Shown piece by piece: positions 16,772-26,660 of a stretch of DNA of 64,000 bases. The notes below the pieces were generated by a model that saw only the letters and a program-made list of their open reading frames with translations, was not told the DNA's origin and made no database searches. Within the stretch, counting starts at the first letter, position 1. Each line of letters starts with the position of its first letter. The stretch is from Pseudomonas frederiksbergensis (lineage in GTDB: Bacteria > Pseudomonadota > Gammaproteobacteria > Pseudomonadales > Pseudomonadaceae), in assembly GCF_900105495.1 (NCBI RefSeq), contig NZ_FNTF01000002.1, forward strand, positions 6,216,001 to 6,280,000, given 5' to 3'. Made by a program: the position numbers and the translations under genes.

Positions 16772-16910
16772 CGCGGTCTCCCAGGTGACTTGTGCGTATA
16801 ATCGCCGGTCTATTTGCAGGGCTATTTTTGTCTGGCTAACTTTTCAGACCGTACCCCGTTGGTTTTCGATCAAAACCTTTACTTACCCTAGCCGTTTCTA
16901 ACAAGAGAGC

Positions 16911-18077
16911 ATGATGGGCGAATTCGATGCCATCCGACCTTACAATGACAGCGAAGTCCCTGCGGTGCTGGACCGGCTGCTCGGCGACAAGGCGTTTCTA
17001 GATATCCTCATCCACTTCCGCTTCCCGCGTTTTGCCGGTGCTTTCGGCTGGATGCTCAAACCTCTTATAGCTCATCGGCTGCGCCGTGAGTTCGCCGACG
17101 TGACGTCGGTGGCCACGTTGCAGGATAAAGTCGAGATGTATGTCGACCACACCATCGAGCGAGCCACGGACGGTGTGACGTACACCGGCGTCGAGCAGTT
17201 CAAGTCCGGCAGCGCCTACCTGTTCATTGCCAACCACCGCGACATCGTGATGGACCCGGCCTTCGTCAATTACGCCGTGTACCACGCCGGCCTGCCGACA
17301 CCGCGCATCGCGATCGGCGACAACCTGCTGCAAAAGCCCTTCGTCAGCGATCTGATGCGCCTGAACAAGAGTTTTATCGTGCACCGTTCGATCACCGGTC
17401 GACGCGAGAAGATGGCGGCGTATCAGTTGCTGTCGGCCTACATCAACCACTCGATCCGCAACGATTGCGCCTCGATCTGGATCGCCCAGGCCGAAGGCCG
17501 GGCCAAGGACGGCGACGACCGCACCGAGTCGGCGATCCTCAAGATGTTCCACATGAGCCGCAAGGACGAGCCGTTCGGCGAAGTCATTCAGTCGTTGAAC
17601 CTCACCCCGGTGTCGATCAGCTATGAATACGATCCGTGCGATCAAGCCAAGGCTCGCGAGCTGTTCATCCGCGCCACCACCGGCAGCTACACCAAAGTGC
17701 CGGGCGAGGACGATGTCAGCATCGCCAAGGGCATCACCGGCTACAAGGGCCGGGTGCATGTGAACTTCGCCTCGCCGATCACTGAACTGTTCGACGACAC
17801 CAAGCAATTGGCGGTCGAGATAGACCGGCAGATCCTCGGCGGCTACCGCCTGTTCCCGGTGCATTACCTGGCCTACGCCCAGTGGAAAGACGCCGACCCG
17901 CAATTGCAGGTGCCGAAAGCCTCTGAAGTGTTTGCGGCCGACGAACTGGCCAAGGCGCAGGAGCAATGGCAACAGCGTCTGGACGCGTGCCCTGAGGAGC
18001 ATCGTCCGTTCATGGTCCTGCAATACGCGACGCCGGTGCGCAATCAGTACCGTGTGAAAGCAGGTTTGCCGCTGTAG
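16911..18077 (+). CDS. 1-acyl-glycerol-3-phosphate acyltransferase-like (PlsC domain)
   Basis: This 388-residue protein has the acyltransferase motif NHRDIVMDP, that is HX4D, near residue 109, and a second block IWIAQAEGRAKDGDDR resembling the EGTR motif. A third conserved element is LNLTPVSISYEYDP. It is longer than plain PlsC and belongs to the Pseudomonas group of PlsC-like membrane-associated acyltransferases. It probably moves an acyl chain to a phospholipid or lysophospholipid. The start could be either ATG of the tandem pair at 16911/16914; AAGAGAG lies just upstream. Confidence 0.85.
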   Translation: MMGEFDAIRPYNDSEVPAVLDRLLGDKAFLDILIHFRFPRFAGAFGWMLKPLIAHRLRREFADVTSVATLQDKVEMYVDHTIERATDGVTYTGVEQFKSGSAYLFIANHRDIVMDPAFVNYAVYHAGLPTPRIAIGDNLLQKPFVSDLMRLNKSFIVHRSITGRREKMAAYQLLSAYINHSIRNDCASIWIAQAEGRAKDGDDRTESAILKMFHMSRKDEPFGEVIQSLNLTPVSISYEYDPCDQAKARELFIRATTGSYTKVPGEDDVSIAKGITGYKGRVHVNFASPITELFDDTKQLAVEIDRQILGGYRLFPVHYLAYAQWKDADPQLQVPKASEVFAADELAKAQEQWQQRLDACPEEHRPFMVLQYATPVRNQYRVKAGLPL

Positions 18078-18130
18078 GGCTTTTGGCTGGATACGACAAC
18101 GGCGCTCTATTTGACTGTCACCACATCACC

Positions 18131-18278
18131 TGTGGCGAGGGGACTTGTCCCCGTTGGGCTGCGAAGCGGCCCCAAAACCTGCGATCATATTTTTCAGACA
18201 GGCCAGGGGTACCGACTTACGACTGCTGCGCAGCCGAACGGGGATAAATCCCCTCGCCACAGAAGTCCCCTCGCCACA
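18131..18278. repeat. REPIN, GTGGCGAGGGG family
   Basis: An inverted pair of REP units: the left arm starts TGTGGCGAGGGGAC at 18131 and the right arm ends with GGGGATAAATCCCCTCGCCACA at 18261. A further half unit CCCCTCGCCACA reaches 18278. It fills the space between two convergent genes. Confidence 0.85.
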
Positions 18279-18295
18279 AGGTTGGTGTCAGCGCT

Positions 18296-18580
18296 TCAGA
18301 AGCGCGTGCTGATCCACGACACCAGCAGCGCCAACCCCAGGCAGGCAAAACCGAAACGATAGAAAAACCGGTTCATGCGCGAGGTCGCACTGTCCGGCAT
18401 CAACGTCGGCTCATCGATACGACGGCTCTGGCTTTGCGCCTGGAGAATGGCCCGCGCGCGCTGTTCGCGGCGCCGAGTGGCATGCAGCAACCAGCTGCCC
18501 GGAAAGGCCAACAACAAGGCGAACAGGTTGATCAACTTGGCGGGATGGTTGGTAAACAGCGAAATCAAATGCAACGACAT
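18296..18580 (-). CDS. Small membrane protein, unknown function
   Basis: A 94-residue protein starting at the ATG at 18580, where GAGG lies upstream. It has two hydrophobic segments, LINLFALLLAFPGSWLL near residues 16-32 and FACLGLALLVSWIS near the C-terminus. A basic, Gln/Arg-rich loop separates them. The layout suggests a small inner-membrane hairpin protein. I do not recognise a named family. Confidence 0.65.
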   Translation of the reverse strand: MSLHLISLFTNHPAKLINLFALLLAFPGSWLLHATRRREQRARAILQAQSQSRRIDEPTLMPDSATSRMNRFFYRFGFACLGLALLVSWISTRF

Positions 18581-18770
18581 CACGGACCTCAGCAAAACAG
18601 GTGGCAGACGCCGAACCGGCGACCGCGGCGCGAATTCTACCGAAAGCCTCACCTCCTGCCCTTGCTTTCCGACAAATAACGAACCATTCGATCAATTCCT
18701 GTCCTGTGTCACGGCACCTTCATCTGGATCATCCAGTCTGGCGCCCTTCGAAACCGACACGGAAACCGTC

Positions 18771-18977
18771 ATGTTGCACGCCGAAAACCAGGATCGCCTC
18801 TACCTCATCGCCCAAAGCGACGAACAACAAAACCTCGTCGGCAGCCTCGCCTTCAACGTCCAGGACTGCCACTGGCTGGTGTATTGCGCATTGGGCGGGC
18901 ATCAGCATGCGGATTTGCCGGAGACGGATTTGCTGACGGGCGTGAGTGTTCTGGATTTTTATTCGCAGGCCGCCTGA
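18771..18977 (+). CDS. Small protein, unknown function
   Basis: A 68-residue frame from the ATG at 18771 with GGAA upstream. The predicted protein is compact and acidic, with strands such as DRLYLIAQSDEQQNLVG and CHWLVYCALGG. No signal peptide or membrane segment is seen. It has no recognisable family. It is divergent from the small membrane protein and lies before a strong terminator at 19025. Confidence 0.55.
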   Translation: MLHAENQDRLYLIAQSDEQQNLVGSLAFNVQDCHWLVYCALGGHQHADLPETDLLTGVSVLDFYSQAA

Positions 18978-19024
18978 CACCGCGGATCCCTTGTGGGTGC
19001 AGTTCCACCAAATCAGCACGCATG

Positions 19025-19060
19025 AAAAAGCCCGGGGCCATTGCTGGCACCGGGCTTTTT
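19025..19060. terminator. Bidirectional terminator
   Basis: AAAAAGCCCGG and CCGGGCTTTTT form an 11-bp stem flanked by A- and T-runs. It lies between the small protein gene and the convergent YajG gene. Confidence 0.85.
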
Positions 19061-19076
19061 TGATTCCAGCGAACGT

Positions 19077-19661
19077 TTATTCGGCGAGAATCTGACCAAT
19101 CGTCGGATCCTTGAACAGACGCGTCAACGCATCGCTCAACACATCACTGACCAGCTTGGTGTTGGTTTCCTGATTCGGCGCCATACCAAAACGCTGATCC
19201 AGGGAGGCACCATAACGACCGCTGTAGCGACGGTTGGCGTTCTGCACATCGGAACGGAATGTCGCACCAATGGTGGCTTCAGTCACATACATGCCTTCTT
19301 TAGGCGACTGATACTTCAGCTCCGACAGGGTCACGGTCAACTGCGGAGCATTCAGCGCATTGGAAGTTGGGGTGAAGCCCAACAACCGCACGGCCGCTTC
19401 GGCCTGAGCCTGCAACTTCGGCAGAATCTGCGCGCCCTGCACGGTGATCGCGCTGGTCTCGGGGTACAGGCCACCACGGGTGCCCAAGGTCGGCGACGGA
19501 CGACCGTCCACCACACGCACCACCACCGGTTGGCCACGGCCGACCGGTGCCAGCTGAGTGGTCAGCTTGGGTTCCGGATTCAGTTGTTGCGGGCTGTGGG
19601 CGCAGCCGACCAGGGTCAAACTGGTCACAGTGATCAAACCGAACAACAGGCGTTGCAACAT
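19077..19661 (-). CDS. YajG-family lipoprotein
   Basis: A 194-residue lipoprotein with a signal ending LTLVGC. The mature part has the YajG pattern: VVVRVVDGRPSPTLGTRGG, a beta-rich middle, and RYGASLDQRFGMAPNQETNT near the C-terminus. YajG lipoproteins are membrane-anchored envelope proteins of unknown role. The start at 19661 sits before the signal peptide with GGAGAG upstream. Confidence 0.87.
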   Translation of the reverse strand: MLQRLLFGLITVTSLTLVGCAHSPQQLNPEPKLTTQLAPVGRGQPVVVRVVDGRPSPTLGTRGGLYPETSAITVQGAQILPKLQAQAEAAVRLLGFTPTSNALNAPQLTVTLSELKYQSPKEGMYVTEATIGATFRSDVQNANRRYSGRYGASLDQRFGMAPNQETNTKLVSDVLSDALTRLFKDPTIGQILAE

Positions 19662-19866
19662 GCTCTTCTCTCCAGAATCAGGCACAAACAGGCCCGCAGT
19701 ATAGCGGTGGGCCACTGTGGGTAACTAGCACCTCACAGTGAATACTGAAATCTCTGACAAACCCTCCAGACTGCGGTTCCTGTCACAGATATGTCACCGC
19801 CCATACACTTGCTCGTCACGGCACGCTGGCAACCTTCAGAGCAGTCACCCCACAAGGTACTTCGCC

Positions 19867-20100
19867 ATGCGCTATCTCATCTCGCTGTTCACTCCACGCC
19901 CTCTGCATCGCTGCTTCGCCCTGCTCGACCGCAACGGCCTTTGCCAGGCATTCAAACAGTGCAGCCTCCAGCCGATGGGTGATGGCTGGGTCGAAATCGA
20001 AGAAATCCGTCTCAACTGGTTACATCACCCCCTGCCCCCTAGCGCCCGTGTCAGCCAGCGCCAGCCTCGTGCGCGGGCTCAGCAACTGTTGACCACCTGA
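19867..20100 (+). CDS. Small conserved Pseudomonas protein, unknown function
   Basis: A 77-residue protein starting MRYLISLFTPRPLHRCFALL, with a following DRNGLCQAFKQC segment. The ATG at 19867 has CACAAGG upstream. The product has several aromatic and basic residues and an Arg-rich C-terminus, but no clear domain. Its place before mqo fits the P. aeruginosa PA4641 position, from memory. Function unknown. Confidence 0.65.
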   Translation: MRYLISLFTPRPLHRCFALLDRNGLCQAFKQCSLQPMGDGWVEIEEIRLNWLHHPLPPSARVSQRQPRARAQQLLTT

Positions 20101-20840
20101 CCGAACACCTAATAAAAGTCATTTAACACGACCATTTCCCTGCGTTTCTTCGCTACAATCTCCCCCCGATTATAAGGACGTCTCCTGATCGGGCCTCGCA
20201 GCATCGTCAATGCGCTTGTATTGACACCCCGCACCGCCCTACAGAGAGCCGCCCACACAGATCGAGTGAAGCTGGCGCGCTTGCTGTTCCTTGAGCAAAA
20301 ACCCCACTTTTCGCGAATCTGCAGAGCTGTCATTACGCTCGGTCACTGAGCTGTTTGCCCGTTTTGCCTGTCATGTATCCCATGGCGGCAATCCATCCGG
20401 GCACGGTGCCAGGCTGGGGCAGCCCTTTTTTGAGGTTCACGTCTTCAAAAGAGCGTGAAAAAAACGGGTTTTCACAACTTCACAAGAGTGTGGCGAGCAA
20501 ATGAATAGTTTTGCGTCTGAACATGCACCATTAGCGTCTGAAACAGCCCAACGACACAGGACCGAGTACGCCTCGAACACCGGATCCTGAAGCCTGTCCT
20601 CTACGGATTTGGTTGCACAAACGGATGTATCGACCATAAGTCGAATTGCCAGCCGCGTGTTGAAGTGAGTTCATGTGACTCTTTTAGACCCGGCCGGTAG
20701 CGTCCGTCGAAGTTGCAAAAAATTGCGAAGATTCGGACATGGCGATACTGCCATGGTTACTTGGGGCCTCACTGACACGCCCCTGAACACCTGGCAGCCA
20801 TGCCGACAATTTGGTGCTGCAGATTTTGGAGACGCGTTAA
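20101..20840 (+). promoter_or_regulatory. 740-bp non-coding leader of mqo
   Basis: No convincing gene is seen on either strand. The stretch holds two exact copies of GCGTCTGAA at 20513-20521 and 20534-20542, 21 bp apart, which is two helical turns and suggests a regulator site or a pair of promoter elements. The length is unusual for this gene-dense window, so a small RNA or a long 5' UTR is possible. Confidence 0.45.
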
Positions 20841-22349
20841 ATGGCGCATAACGAAGCAGTCGACGTAGTACTGGTTGGGGCCGGCATCATGAGTGCCACC
20901 CTCGCTGTACTGCTCAAAGAGCTCGACCCCGCGATCAAGCTGGAAGTCGTCGAGCTGATGGATTCCGGTGCTGCGGAGAGTTCGAACCCGTGGAACAACG
21001 CCGGTACCGGTCACGCCGGGCTGTGTGAGCTCAACTACACGCCGCAGGCCGCCGACGGCACCGTCGACATCAAGAAAGCCGTGCACATCAACACCCAGTT
21101 CGAGGTGTCGAAGCAGTTCTGGTCCTACCTGACCAGGAAAAGCACCTTCGGCTCGTGCAAGACGTTCATCAGCCCGGTGCCGCACCTGAGCTTCGTGCAG
21201 GGCGACGATGGCGTTTCCTTCCTCAAGGAACGTTTCAAGACGCTGAGCAAGCACCACGCCTTCTCGGACATGGAATACACCGAAGACAAGGCCACCATGG
21301 CCGAGTGGATGCCGCTGATGATGCCTGGCCGGCCGGCCGACGAAGTCGTCGCCGCCACCCGCGTCATGAACGGCACCGACGTCAACTTCGGCGCCCTGAC
21401 CAATCAACTGCTCAAGCACCTGACCAGCGCTCCCGATGCCCAGGTCAAGTACTGCAAGCGTGTGACCGGCCTGAAGCGCAACAACGGCGGCTGGACTGTC
21501 AGCATCAAGGACGTCAACAGCGGCAATACCCGTGAGGTCGATGCGAAATTCGTCTTCCTCGGCGCCGGTGGCGCTGCACTGCCGCTGCTGCAAGCGTCGG
21601 GCATCGAAGAAAGCAAAGGCTTCGGCGGCTTCCCGATCAGTGGCCAGTGGCTGCGTTGCGACAACCCGGAAGTGGTCAAGCACCACCAGGCCAAGGTTTA
21701 CAGCCAGGCAGCGGTGGGTTCGCCTCCAATGTCCGTGCCGCATCTGGACACCCGAGTAGTCGATGGCAAGAAGTCCCTGCTGTTCGGACCTTACGCCGGT
21801 TTCACCACCAAGTTCCTCAAACACGGTTCCTTCATGGACCTGCCGATGTCGGTTCGCGCCGGCAACATCGGCCCGATGCTGGCCGTGGCGAAAAACAACA
21901 TGGACCTGACCAAGTACCTGGTCAGCGAAGTGATGCAGTCGATGGAACAGCGCCTGGAATCCTTGCGTCGCTTCTATCCACTGGCGAAAGCCGAAGACTG
22001 GCGCCTGGAAGTGGCTGGCCAACGGGTGCAGATCATCAAGAAAGACCCGAAAAAGGGCGGCGTTCTGCAGTTCGGTACCGAACTGGTCGCGGCCAAGGAC
22101 GGTAGCCTTGCTGCCCTGCTCGGCGCGTCGCCAGGTGCGTCGGTGACCGTTTCGATCATGCTGGAACTGATCGAAAAATGCTTCCCGAACAAAGCGTCCG
22201 GTGAATGGGCTGCCAAACTGGCGGAAATCTTCCCGGCTCGGGAAAAAGTCCTGGAAACCGACGCTGCGCTATATCGCAAGATCAATGTGCAGAACAACGT
22301 CGCGCTGGAACTGGTTGAAGCCAGCAACGAGACCGAAAGCTACGCTTGA
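20841..22349 (+). CDS. mqo: Malate:quinone oxidoreductase
   Basis: A 502-residue FAD-dependent membrane-associated dehydrogenase that oxidises malate to oxaloacetate and passes electrons to quinone. The FAD-binding start is [19 protein letters not shown]. The family-specific [20 protein letters not shown] lies at about residues 48-67. Further conserved blocks are [24 protein letters not shown] and the C-terminal [20 protein letters not shown]. Length is typical. A GGAG ribosome site precedes the ATG. It replaces or supplements the soluble NAD-malate dehydrogenase in the TCA cycle of pseudomonads. Confidence 0.95.
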   Translation: MAHNEAVDVVLVGAGIMSATLAVLLKELDPAIKLEVVELMDSGAAESSNPWNNAGTGHAGLCELNYTPQAADGTVDIKKAVHINTQFEVSKQFWSYLTRKSTFGSCKTFISPVPHLSFVQGDDGVSFLKERFKTLSKHHAFSDMEYTEDKATMAEWMPLMMPGRPADEVVAATRVMNGTDVNFGALTNQLLKHLTSAPDAQVKYCKRVTGLKRNNGGWTVSIKDVNSGNTREVDAKFVFLGAGGAALPLLQASGIEESKGFGGFPISGQWLRCDNPEVVKHHQAKVYSQAAVGSPPMSVPHLDTRVVDGKKSLLFGPYAGFTTKFLKHGSFMDLPMSVRAGNIGPMLAVAKNNMDLTKYLVSEVMQSMEQRLESLRRFYPLAKAEDWRLEVAGQRVQIIKKDPKKGGVLQFGTELVAAKDGSLAALLGASPGASVTVSIMLELIEKCFPNKASGEWAAKLAEIFPAREKVLETDAALYRKINVQNNVALELVEASNETESYA

Positions 22350-22361
22350 TTCGGCTCCATA

Positions 22362-22399
22362 AAAAACGCCCCGTTCTCTTTGAGAGCGGGGCGTTTTTT
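22362..22399 (+). terminator. Rho-independent terminator after mqo
   Basis: A GC-rich stem AACGCCCCGTTCTC/GAGAGCGGGGCGTT with a TTT loop ends in seven Ts, 12 bp after the mqo stop. Confidence 0.9.
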
Positions 22400-22417
22400 T
22401 ATGCGGTGAAACAATCA

Positions 22418-22532
22418 TTGTGGCGAGGGAGCTTGCTCCCGCTTGAGTGCGCAGCGCTCACAAAAATCTGCGTCGTTCGCAGAATTTTGGGGCCGCTCCG
22501 CAGCCCAGCGGGAGCAAGCTCCCTCGCCACAA
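22418..22532. repeat. REPIN, GTGGCGAGGGAGC family
   Basis: Perfect 25-bp arms (22418-22442 and 22508-22532) are reverse complements, with an inner CAGCG-type palindrome. It is placed between mqo and a convergent gene and is related to the unit at 18131. Confidence 0.85.
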
Positions 22533-22549
22533 ATGTCGGTGTGTTGACG

Positions 22550-22837
22550 TTAACCGCGAGCCTTTTCGATCAATTCGATGTACTCGGCCGCATTACGCTG
22601 ATCCTTGATCAGGGCGACGAAGTCATTGCCGTGCTCATCCTTGCCGTTCAGATCCAGACCGGCTTCGACGAAGAACGTCAGGAAACGTTCGAAGTCATCG
22701 ATGCGCAGGCCGCGATAGGCCTTGATCAGTTTGTGCAGCGACGGCGACGTGGCGTCGACCGGTTCGAAATCGAGGAACAGCTTGATCTGCTCATCGCCGA
22801 TCTCGTCACCAATCACTTGCTTCTTATCTTTACGCAT
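22550..22837 (-). CDS. PA4642-family small protein
   Basis: A 95-residue protein MRKDKKQVIGDEIGDEQIKL... that I recognise as the PA4642 family of Pseudomonas. It is acidic and probably all-helical, with blocks KLIKAYRGLRIDDFERFLTF and GNDFVALIKDQRNA. Its tandem FxxFF-like helix-turn units with an AGLDLNGKDEHGND loop resemble a single ankyrin-like repeat. Function is unknown. It follows the secreted-protein gene on the same strand. Confidence 0.85.
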   Translation of the reverse strand: MRKDKKQVIGDEIGDEQIKLFLDFEPVDATSPSLHKLIKAYRGLRIDDFERFLTFFVEAGLDLNGKDEHGNDFVALIKDQRNAAEYIELIEKARG

Positions 22838-22900
22838 TGCCGACTCCAGCTCGCAGACATTTCACGGGGCGGGCAGTTTACCCCTCCCTTGCCACCGGGC

Positions 22901-23386
22901 TCAACGCGGACGAACAGCGCCCGTGTGCAGATCGGCCCAGACATGACCGTTGGCGTAGCTGAGGAACTGGCAATACACCGTGTCATTGCGCAACAAGTCG
23001 ATCACCACTCGGTACTGCGCCATCGGGTAAAACAGCGTCAGGGTTTTGCTCTTGTCGTCGTAGATCGGCTTTTTCAGGCTTTTGCTTTCACCATCGAAAT
23101 TGACCAGCACCTGGCTGATGGTCGCACCCTTGTTCAAGGATTTGCCCTTGAGTCGGATCAGCAACGGCGACGTGACCGGGATCGGCTGCTGGTTGGACTG
23201 GCGTTGACTGCCGACCACTACCGAGTACTCGGTAACCTGCAACAACTGTTGCTGCTCGGGCTCCGCGTCACGCAGGGTGAGGTCATCGGGGGGCAGGAAC
23301 TGCGCGTGCATCGGCACCGGGGCGGCCGCCAGAGGCAGGCTGACAGTCAGCAACAGGGCGGCGCAGCTGCGGATTAAAAGGCTCAT
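22901..23386 (-). CDS. Secreted protein, unknown function
   Basis: A 161-residue protein with a signal peptide MSLLIRSCAALLLTVSLPLAAA. The mature part is predicted beta-rich, with TLTLFYPMAQYRVVIDLLRN and VNFDGESKSLKKPIYDDKSK. No catalytic motif is visible. The start at 23386 is chosen because it begins the signal peptide and has GGGAG upstream. From its place it corresponds to PA4643 of P. aeruginosa, from memory. Confidence 0.72.
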   Translation of the reverse strand: MSLLIRSCAALLLTVSLPLAAAPVPMHAQFLPPDDLTLRDAEPEQQQLLQVTEYSVVVGSQRQSNQQPIPVTSPLLIRLKGKSLNKGATISQVLVNFDGESKSLKKPIYDDKSKTLTLFYPMAQYRVVIDLLRNDTVYCQFLSYANGHVWADLHTGAVRPR

Positions 23387-23537
23387 GACAGGCTCCCAAG
23401 GCGAAGCCGAGCACTCTAGCATGAGGATCAACCGCGCGAATTGGCGATATGGGTCAATACTTCGCAGGGTGAAGCTGGCCATACTGAAAGAGCTTTCAGC
23501 CGTCGTTCAACGGTGCGCCATCTACCGTGGAGTGCTC

Positions 23538-25259
23538 ATGTCGTTCTCCGTTCCCCCGTTGTTCGCCGCCTGGCGTCAGACCTGGCGCGCTGGTTACTCC
23601 CTCAGACGCTTACGCGGCGACATCAGCGCCGGGGTAACGGTAGGGATTATCGCCATCCCGCTGGCCATGGCGCTGGCGATTGCCGTGGGTGTACCGCCTC
23701 AGCATGGGTTGTATACGGTGCTGATCGCGGCGCCCCTGATCGCCCTGACAGGAGGTTCACGTTTCAATGTCAGTGGGCCGACCGCTGCCTTCGTGGTCAT
23801 TCTGTTACCCATCACCCAACAATATGGCCTGGGCGGTTTGCTGCTGTGCACCATGCTGGCCGGCGTCATTCTCATAGCCTTGGGGCTGATCCGAGCCGGG
23901 CGGTTGATCCAGTACATTCCGTATCCGGTTACCCTGGGTTTTACCGCCGGGATCGGCATTGTCATCGCAACCCTGCAATTGAAGGATTTTCTGGGCCTGA
24001 ACACTCCCGGCCAGGCAGAGCACTACATCGAACAGTTGGGTGTACTGATTCTGGCCTTGCCCAGCGCCCGGTTGGGGGACGGGATCATCGGCATCAGCTG
24101 CCTGGCGGTTCTGATTGTCTGGCCACGGTGGGTGCCGAGGATTCCGGGGCATCTGGTGGCGCTGACCATCGGCGCGCTCCTGGGGTTGGCGCTGGAGCAC
24201 GGCGGGCTGCCGGTGGCGACATTGGGCGAGCGTTTCAGCTATATGGTCGAAGGCGTCAGCCATCCCGGGATTCCGCCGTTTCTACCGAGCTTCGATTGGC
24301 CGTGGAATCTTCCCGGCCCGGACGGCCAGCCTTTGCACCTGTCTTACGATCTGATTCGTCAGCTACTCGCACCGGCGTTCGCCATTGCCATGCTCGGGGC
24401 CATCGAATCCTTGCTGTGTGCGGTGGTGGCGGATGGCATGACCGGCAGCAAACACGATCCGAATGCAGAACTGCTGGGCCAGGGCCTGGGCAACCTGATC
24501 GCACCACTGTTCGGCGGCATTACCGCCACGGCGGCGATCGCCCGCAGTGCCACCAACGTGCGCAGCGGAGCGTTTTCGCCATTGGCGGCCATTATTCACA
24601 GTGCTGTGGTGCTGCTGGCGATACTCGTCCTCGCACCGCTTTTCAGCTATCTGCCGATGGCTGCTCTGGCCGCGTTGCTGGTGATGGTGGCGTGGAACAT
24701 GAGCGAGGCCCGGCACGTGCTGCATACCTTGCGCATCGCGCCCCGCAGCGATGTGCTGGTGTTGCTGACCTGCCTGAGCCTGACGGTGTTGTTCGACATG
24801 GTGATGGCTGTCGCCGTCGGCCTGCTGCTGGCCGCCGGTCTGTTCATCAAGCGCATGAGCGACCTCACGGACACCGCCGAACTGCCTCGCGAATTCCATC
24901 AAGCCTTACGGGATATGCCGGAGCATGTTCGTTGTTATGCGATACGCGGGCCGCTGTTTTTCGGTGCCGCCGAAAAAGCCCTGGGCGTGCTGCGCAAATT
25001 CAGTCCGGAGGTCAAAGTGGTGATCGTCGAGATGAGCGCCGTGCCCATGCTGGACATGACGGCACTGGCTGCCTTCGACAATATCCTGAGGGATTACCGC
25101 ACCGACGGCATCGGCCTGATTCTGGTAGGAACCGCTCCACGGGTACGCCTGAAACTCAGGCGCGCGGGGATTCATCGGGAGCAGCGCCAGTTGGCCTATG
25201 TGAATAATCTGGAACAGGCTCGACGCAAAAGCGAACGCTGGCTCGCCGGACAGGACTGA
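23538..25259 (+). CDS. dauA: SulP-family anion transporter with STAS domain (DauA/YchM-like)
   Basis: A 573-residue SLC26/SulP transporter. The N-terminus has the typical LRGDISAGVTVGIIAIPLAMALAI-type segment, followed by GGSRFNVSGPTAAFVV, and about 12 membrane segments. A C-terminal STAS domain runs from about residue 455, with VVIVEMSAVPMLDMTALAAF holding the conserved STAS loop. The closest named member is DauA of E. coli, a C4-dicarboxylate (succinate/fumarate/aspartate) transporter at low pH. The start at 23538 (MSFSVPPLFAAW) has GGAG upstream. Substrate is inferred from family only. Confidence 0.85.
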   Translation: MSFSVPPLFAAWRQTWRAGYSLRRLRGDISAGVTVGIIAIPLAMALAIAVGVPPQHGLYTVLIAAPLIALTGGSRFNVSGPTAAFVVILLPITQQYGLGGLLLCTMLAGVILIALGLIRAGRLIQYIPYPVTLGFTAGIGIVIATLQLKDFLGLNTPGQAEHYIEQLGVLILALPSARLGDGIIGISCLAVLIVWPRWVPRIPGHLVALTIGALLGLALEHGGLPVATLGERFSYMVEGVSHPGIPPFLPSFDWPWNLPGPDGQPLHLSYDLIRQLLAPAFAIAMLGAIESLLCAVVADGMTGSKHDPNAELLGQGLGNLIAPLFGGITATAAIARSATNVRSGAFSPLAAIIHSAVVLLAILVLAPLFSYLPMAALAALLVMVAWNMSEARHVLHTLRIAPRSDVLVLLTCLSLTVLFDMVMAVAVGLLLAAGLFIKRMSDLTDTAELPREFHQALRDMPEHVRCYAIRGPLFFGAAEKALGVLRKFSPEVKVVIVEMSAVPMLDMTALAAFDNILRDYRTDGIGLILVGTAPRVRLKLRRAGIHREQRQLAYVNNLEQARRKSERWLAGQD

Positions 25260-25298
25260 GCGCGCAGTTCAAGCAAACTGCGCGGACAGTCACCCCAT

Positions 25299-25856
25299 TC
25301 ACATGCCTTTAACGGCAAAAATCCCGTTGGCGTTACGCCAGTAGCCTTTGTAGTCCATGCCGTAACCGAAGATGTAACGGTCGATGCATGGCAGGCCGAC
25401 GAAATCGGCTTTCAGGTCCGGGCGAGCCTTGCGGTCGTGGTCCTTGTCGATCAGCACGGCGGTGTGCACAGCGCGGGCGCCGGCGTGTTTGCAGTAGTCG
25501 ATGATCGCGCCCAGGGTGTGACCTTCATCGAGGATGTCGTCGATGATCAGCACGTCGCGGTCGAGGAACGAGACTTCCGGCTTGGCTTTCCAGAACAGAT
25601 CACCGCCGCTGGTTTCGTTGCGATAACGGGTCGCGTGCAGGTAGGACGCTTCCAGCGGGAAGTTCAGATAGGTCAGCAGTTTGCCGGAGAAAATCAGCCC
25701 GCCGTTCATCACGCAGAACACCACAGGATTGCTTTCAGCCAACTGGTCGTTGATTTGTGCACCAACACGGGCGATGGCCGCCTCGACTTCAGCTTCGGTG
25801 TACAGGCAGTCAGCCTCTCGCATGATTTGACGGATATGCTCGAGATCTGCGGGCAT
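25299..25856 (-). CDS. hpt: Hypoxanthine-guanine phosphoribosyltransferase
   Basis: A 185-residue purine salvage enzyme that joins hypoxanthine or guanine to PRPP. The PRPP-binding motif is VLIIDDILDEGHTL at about 103-116, and a FCVMNGGLIFSGKLL block forms the pyrophosphate loop. GYGMDYKGYWRN near the end belongs to the purine-binding part. The ATG at 25856 (MPADLEHIRQIM) has GGAG seven bases upstream. It is divergent from upp, so purine and pyrimidine salvage share one intergenic region. Confidence 0.93.
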   Translation of the reverse strand: MPADLEHIRQIMREADCLYTEAEVEAAIARVGAQINDQLAESNPVVFCVMNGGLIFSGKLLTYLNFPLEASYLHATRYRNETSGGDLFWKAKPEVSFLDRDVLIIDDILDEGHTLGAIIDYCKHAGARAVHTAVLIDKDHDRKARPDLKADFVGLPCIDRYIFGYGMDYKGYWRNANGIFAVKGM

Positions 25857-26019
25857 GGCGTTCTCCGGGGGGTGGCGGTTCAGGAAAAGCGGGCAAAGGT
25901 ACGCATCAAGCGAGGCCAGATCAAGCATTTGTGGACTAACGTTCTGAATGTCTATAGGACAACACCCTCGGATAGATTAATCTAGGCCGGTTTTTTTGCC
26001 CGCCGCCGGAGCCTTTCCC

Positions 26020-26658
26020 ATGCCCATCCTCGAGATCCGCCATCCGCTGATCCGCCATAAACTTGGCCTTATGCGCCGCGCCGACATCAGCACGAAGAAT
26101 TTCCGTGAGCTCGCTCAGGAAGTCGGTGCCCTGCTGACCTATGAAGCCACCAAAGACCTGCCGCTGGAAAGCTACGACATCGAAGGCTGGTGCGGCACGG
26201 TGTCGGTCGAAAAAATCGCCGGCAAGAAAATTACTGTCGTGCCGATCCTGCGCGCAGGCATCGGCATGCTCGAAGGTGTGCTGAGCCTGATCCCAGGCGC
26301 CAAAGTCAGCGCCGTGGGCGTGGCCCGCAACGAACAAACGCTGCAGGCTCATACCTACCTGGAAAAACTGGTTCCGGAAATCAACGAACGCCTGGCGATG
26401 ATCATCGACCCGATGCTCGCCACCGGCAGTTCCATGGTCGCGACCATCGACCTGCTGAAAAAGGCCGGTTGCCGGGATATCCGCGCGATGGTGCTGGTGG
26501 CTGCCCCTGAAGGCATTGCCGCCGTAGAGAAAGCTCACCCGGACGTGACCATCTACACCGCATCCATTGACGAAAAACTGAACGAGCATGGTTACATCAT
26601 CCCAGGCCTGGGCGATGCCGGTGACAAGATCTTCGGTACCAAGCAGAAGGACGCTTGA
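26020..26658 (+). CDS. upp: Uracil phosphoribosyltransferase
   Basis: A 212-residue enzyme that makes UMP from uracil and PRPP. Landmarks are the N-terminal [13 protein letters not shown], the [15 protein letters not shown] block, the PRPP motif [13 protein letters not shown] and the C-terminal uracil-binding [17 protein letters not shown]. Length is typical. The ATG at 26020 with GGAG upstream fits better than an in-frame TTG 24 bp earlier. uraA follows after two bases, so the two form a uracil uptake and salvage operon. Confidence 0.95.
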   Translation: MPILEIRHPLIRHKLGLMRRADISTKNFRELAQEVGALLTYEATKDLPLESYDIEGWCGTVSVEKIAGKKITVVPILRAGIGMLEGVLSLIPGAKVSAVGVARNEQTLQAHTYLEKLVPEINERLAMIIDPMLATGSSMVATIDLLKKAGCRDIRAMVLVAAPEGIAAVEKAHPDVTIYTASIDEKLNEHGYIIPGLGDAGDKIFGTKQKDA

Positions 26659-26660
26659 GC

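Noticed and set aside
20437..20637. 66-codon minus-strand frame in the mqo leader
   Set aside because: No ribosome site, no recognisable feature and no partner gene; more likely chance in a non-coding leader.
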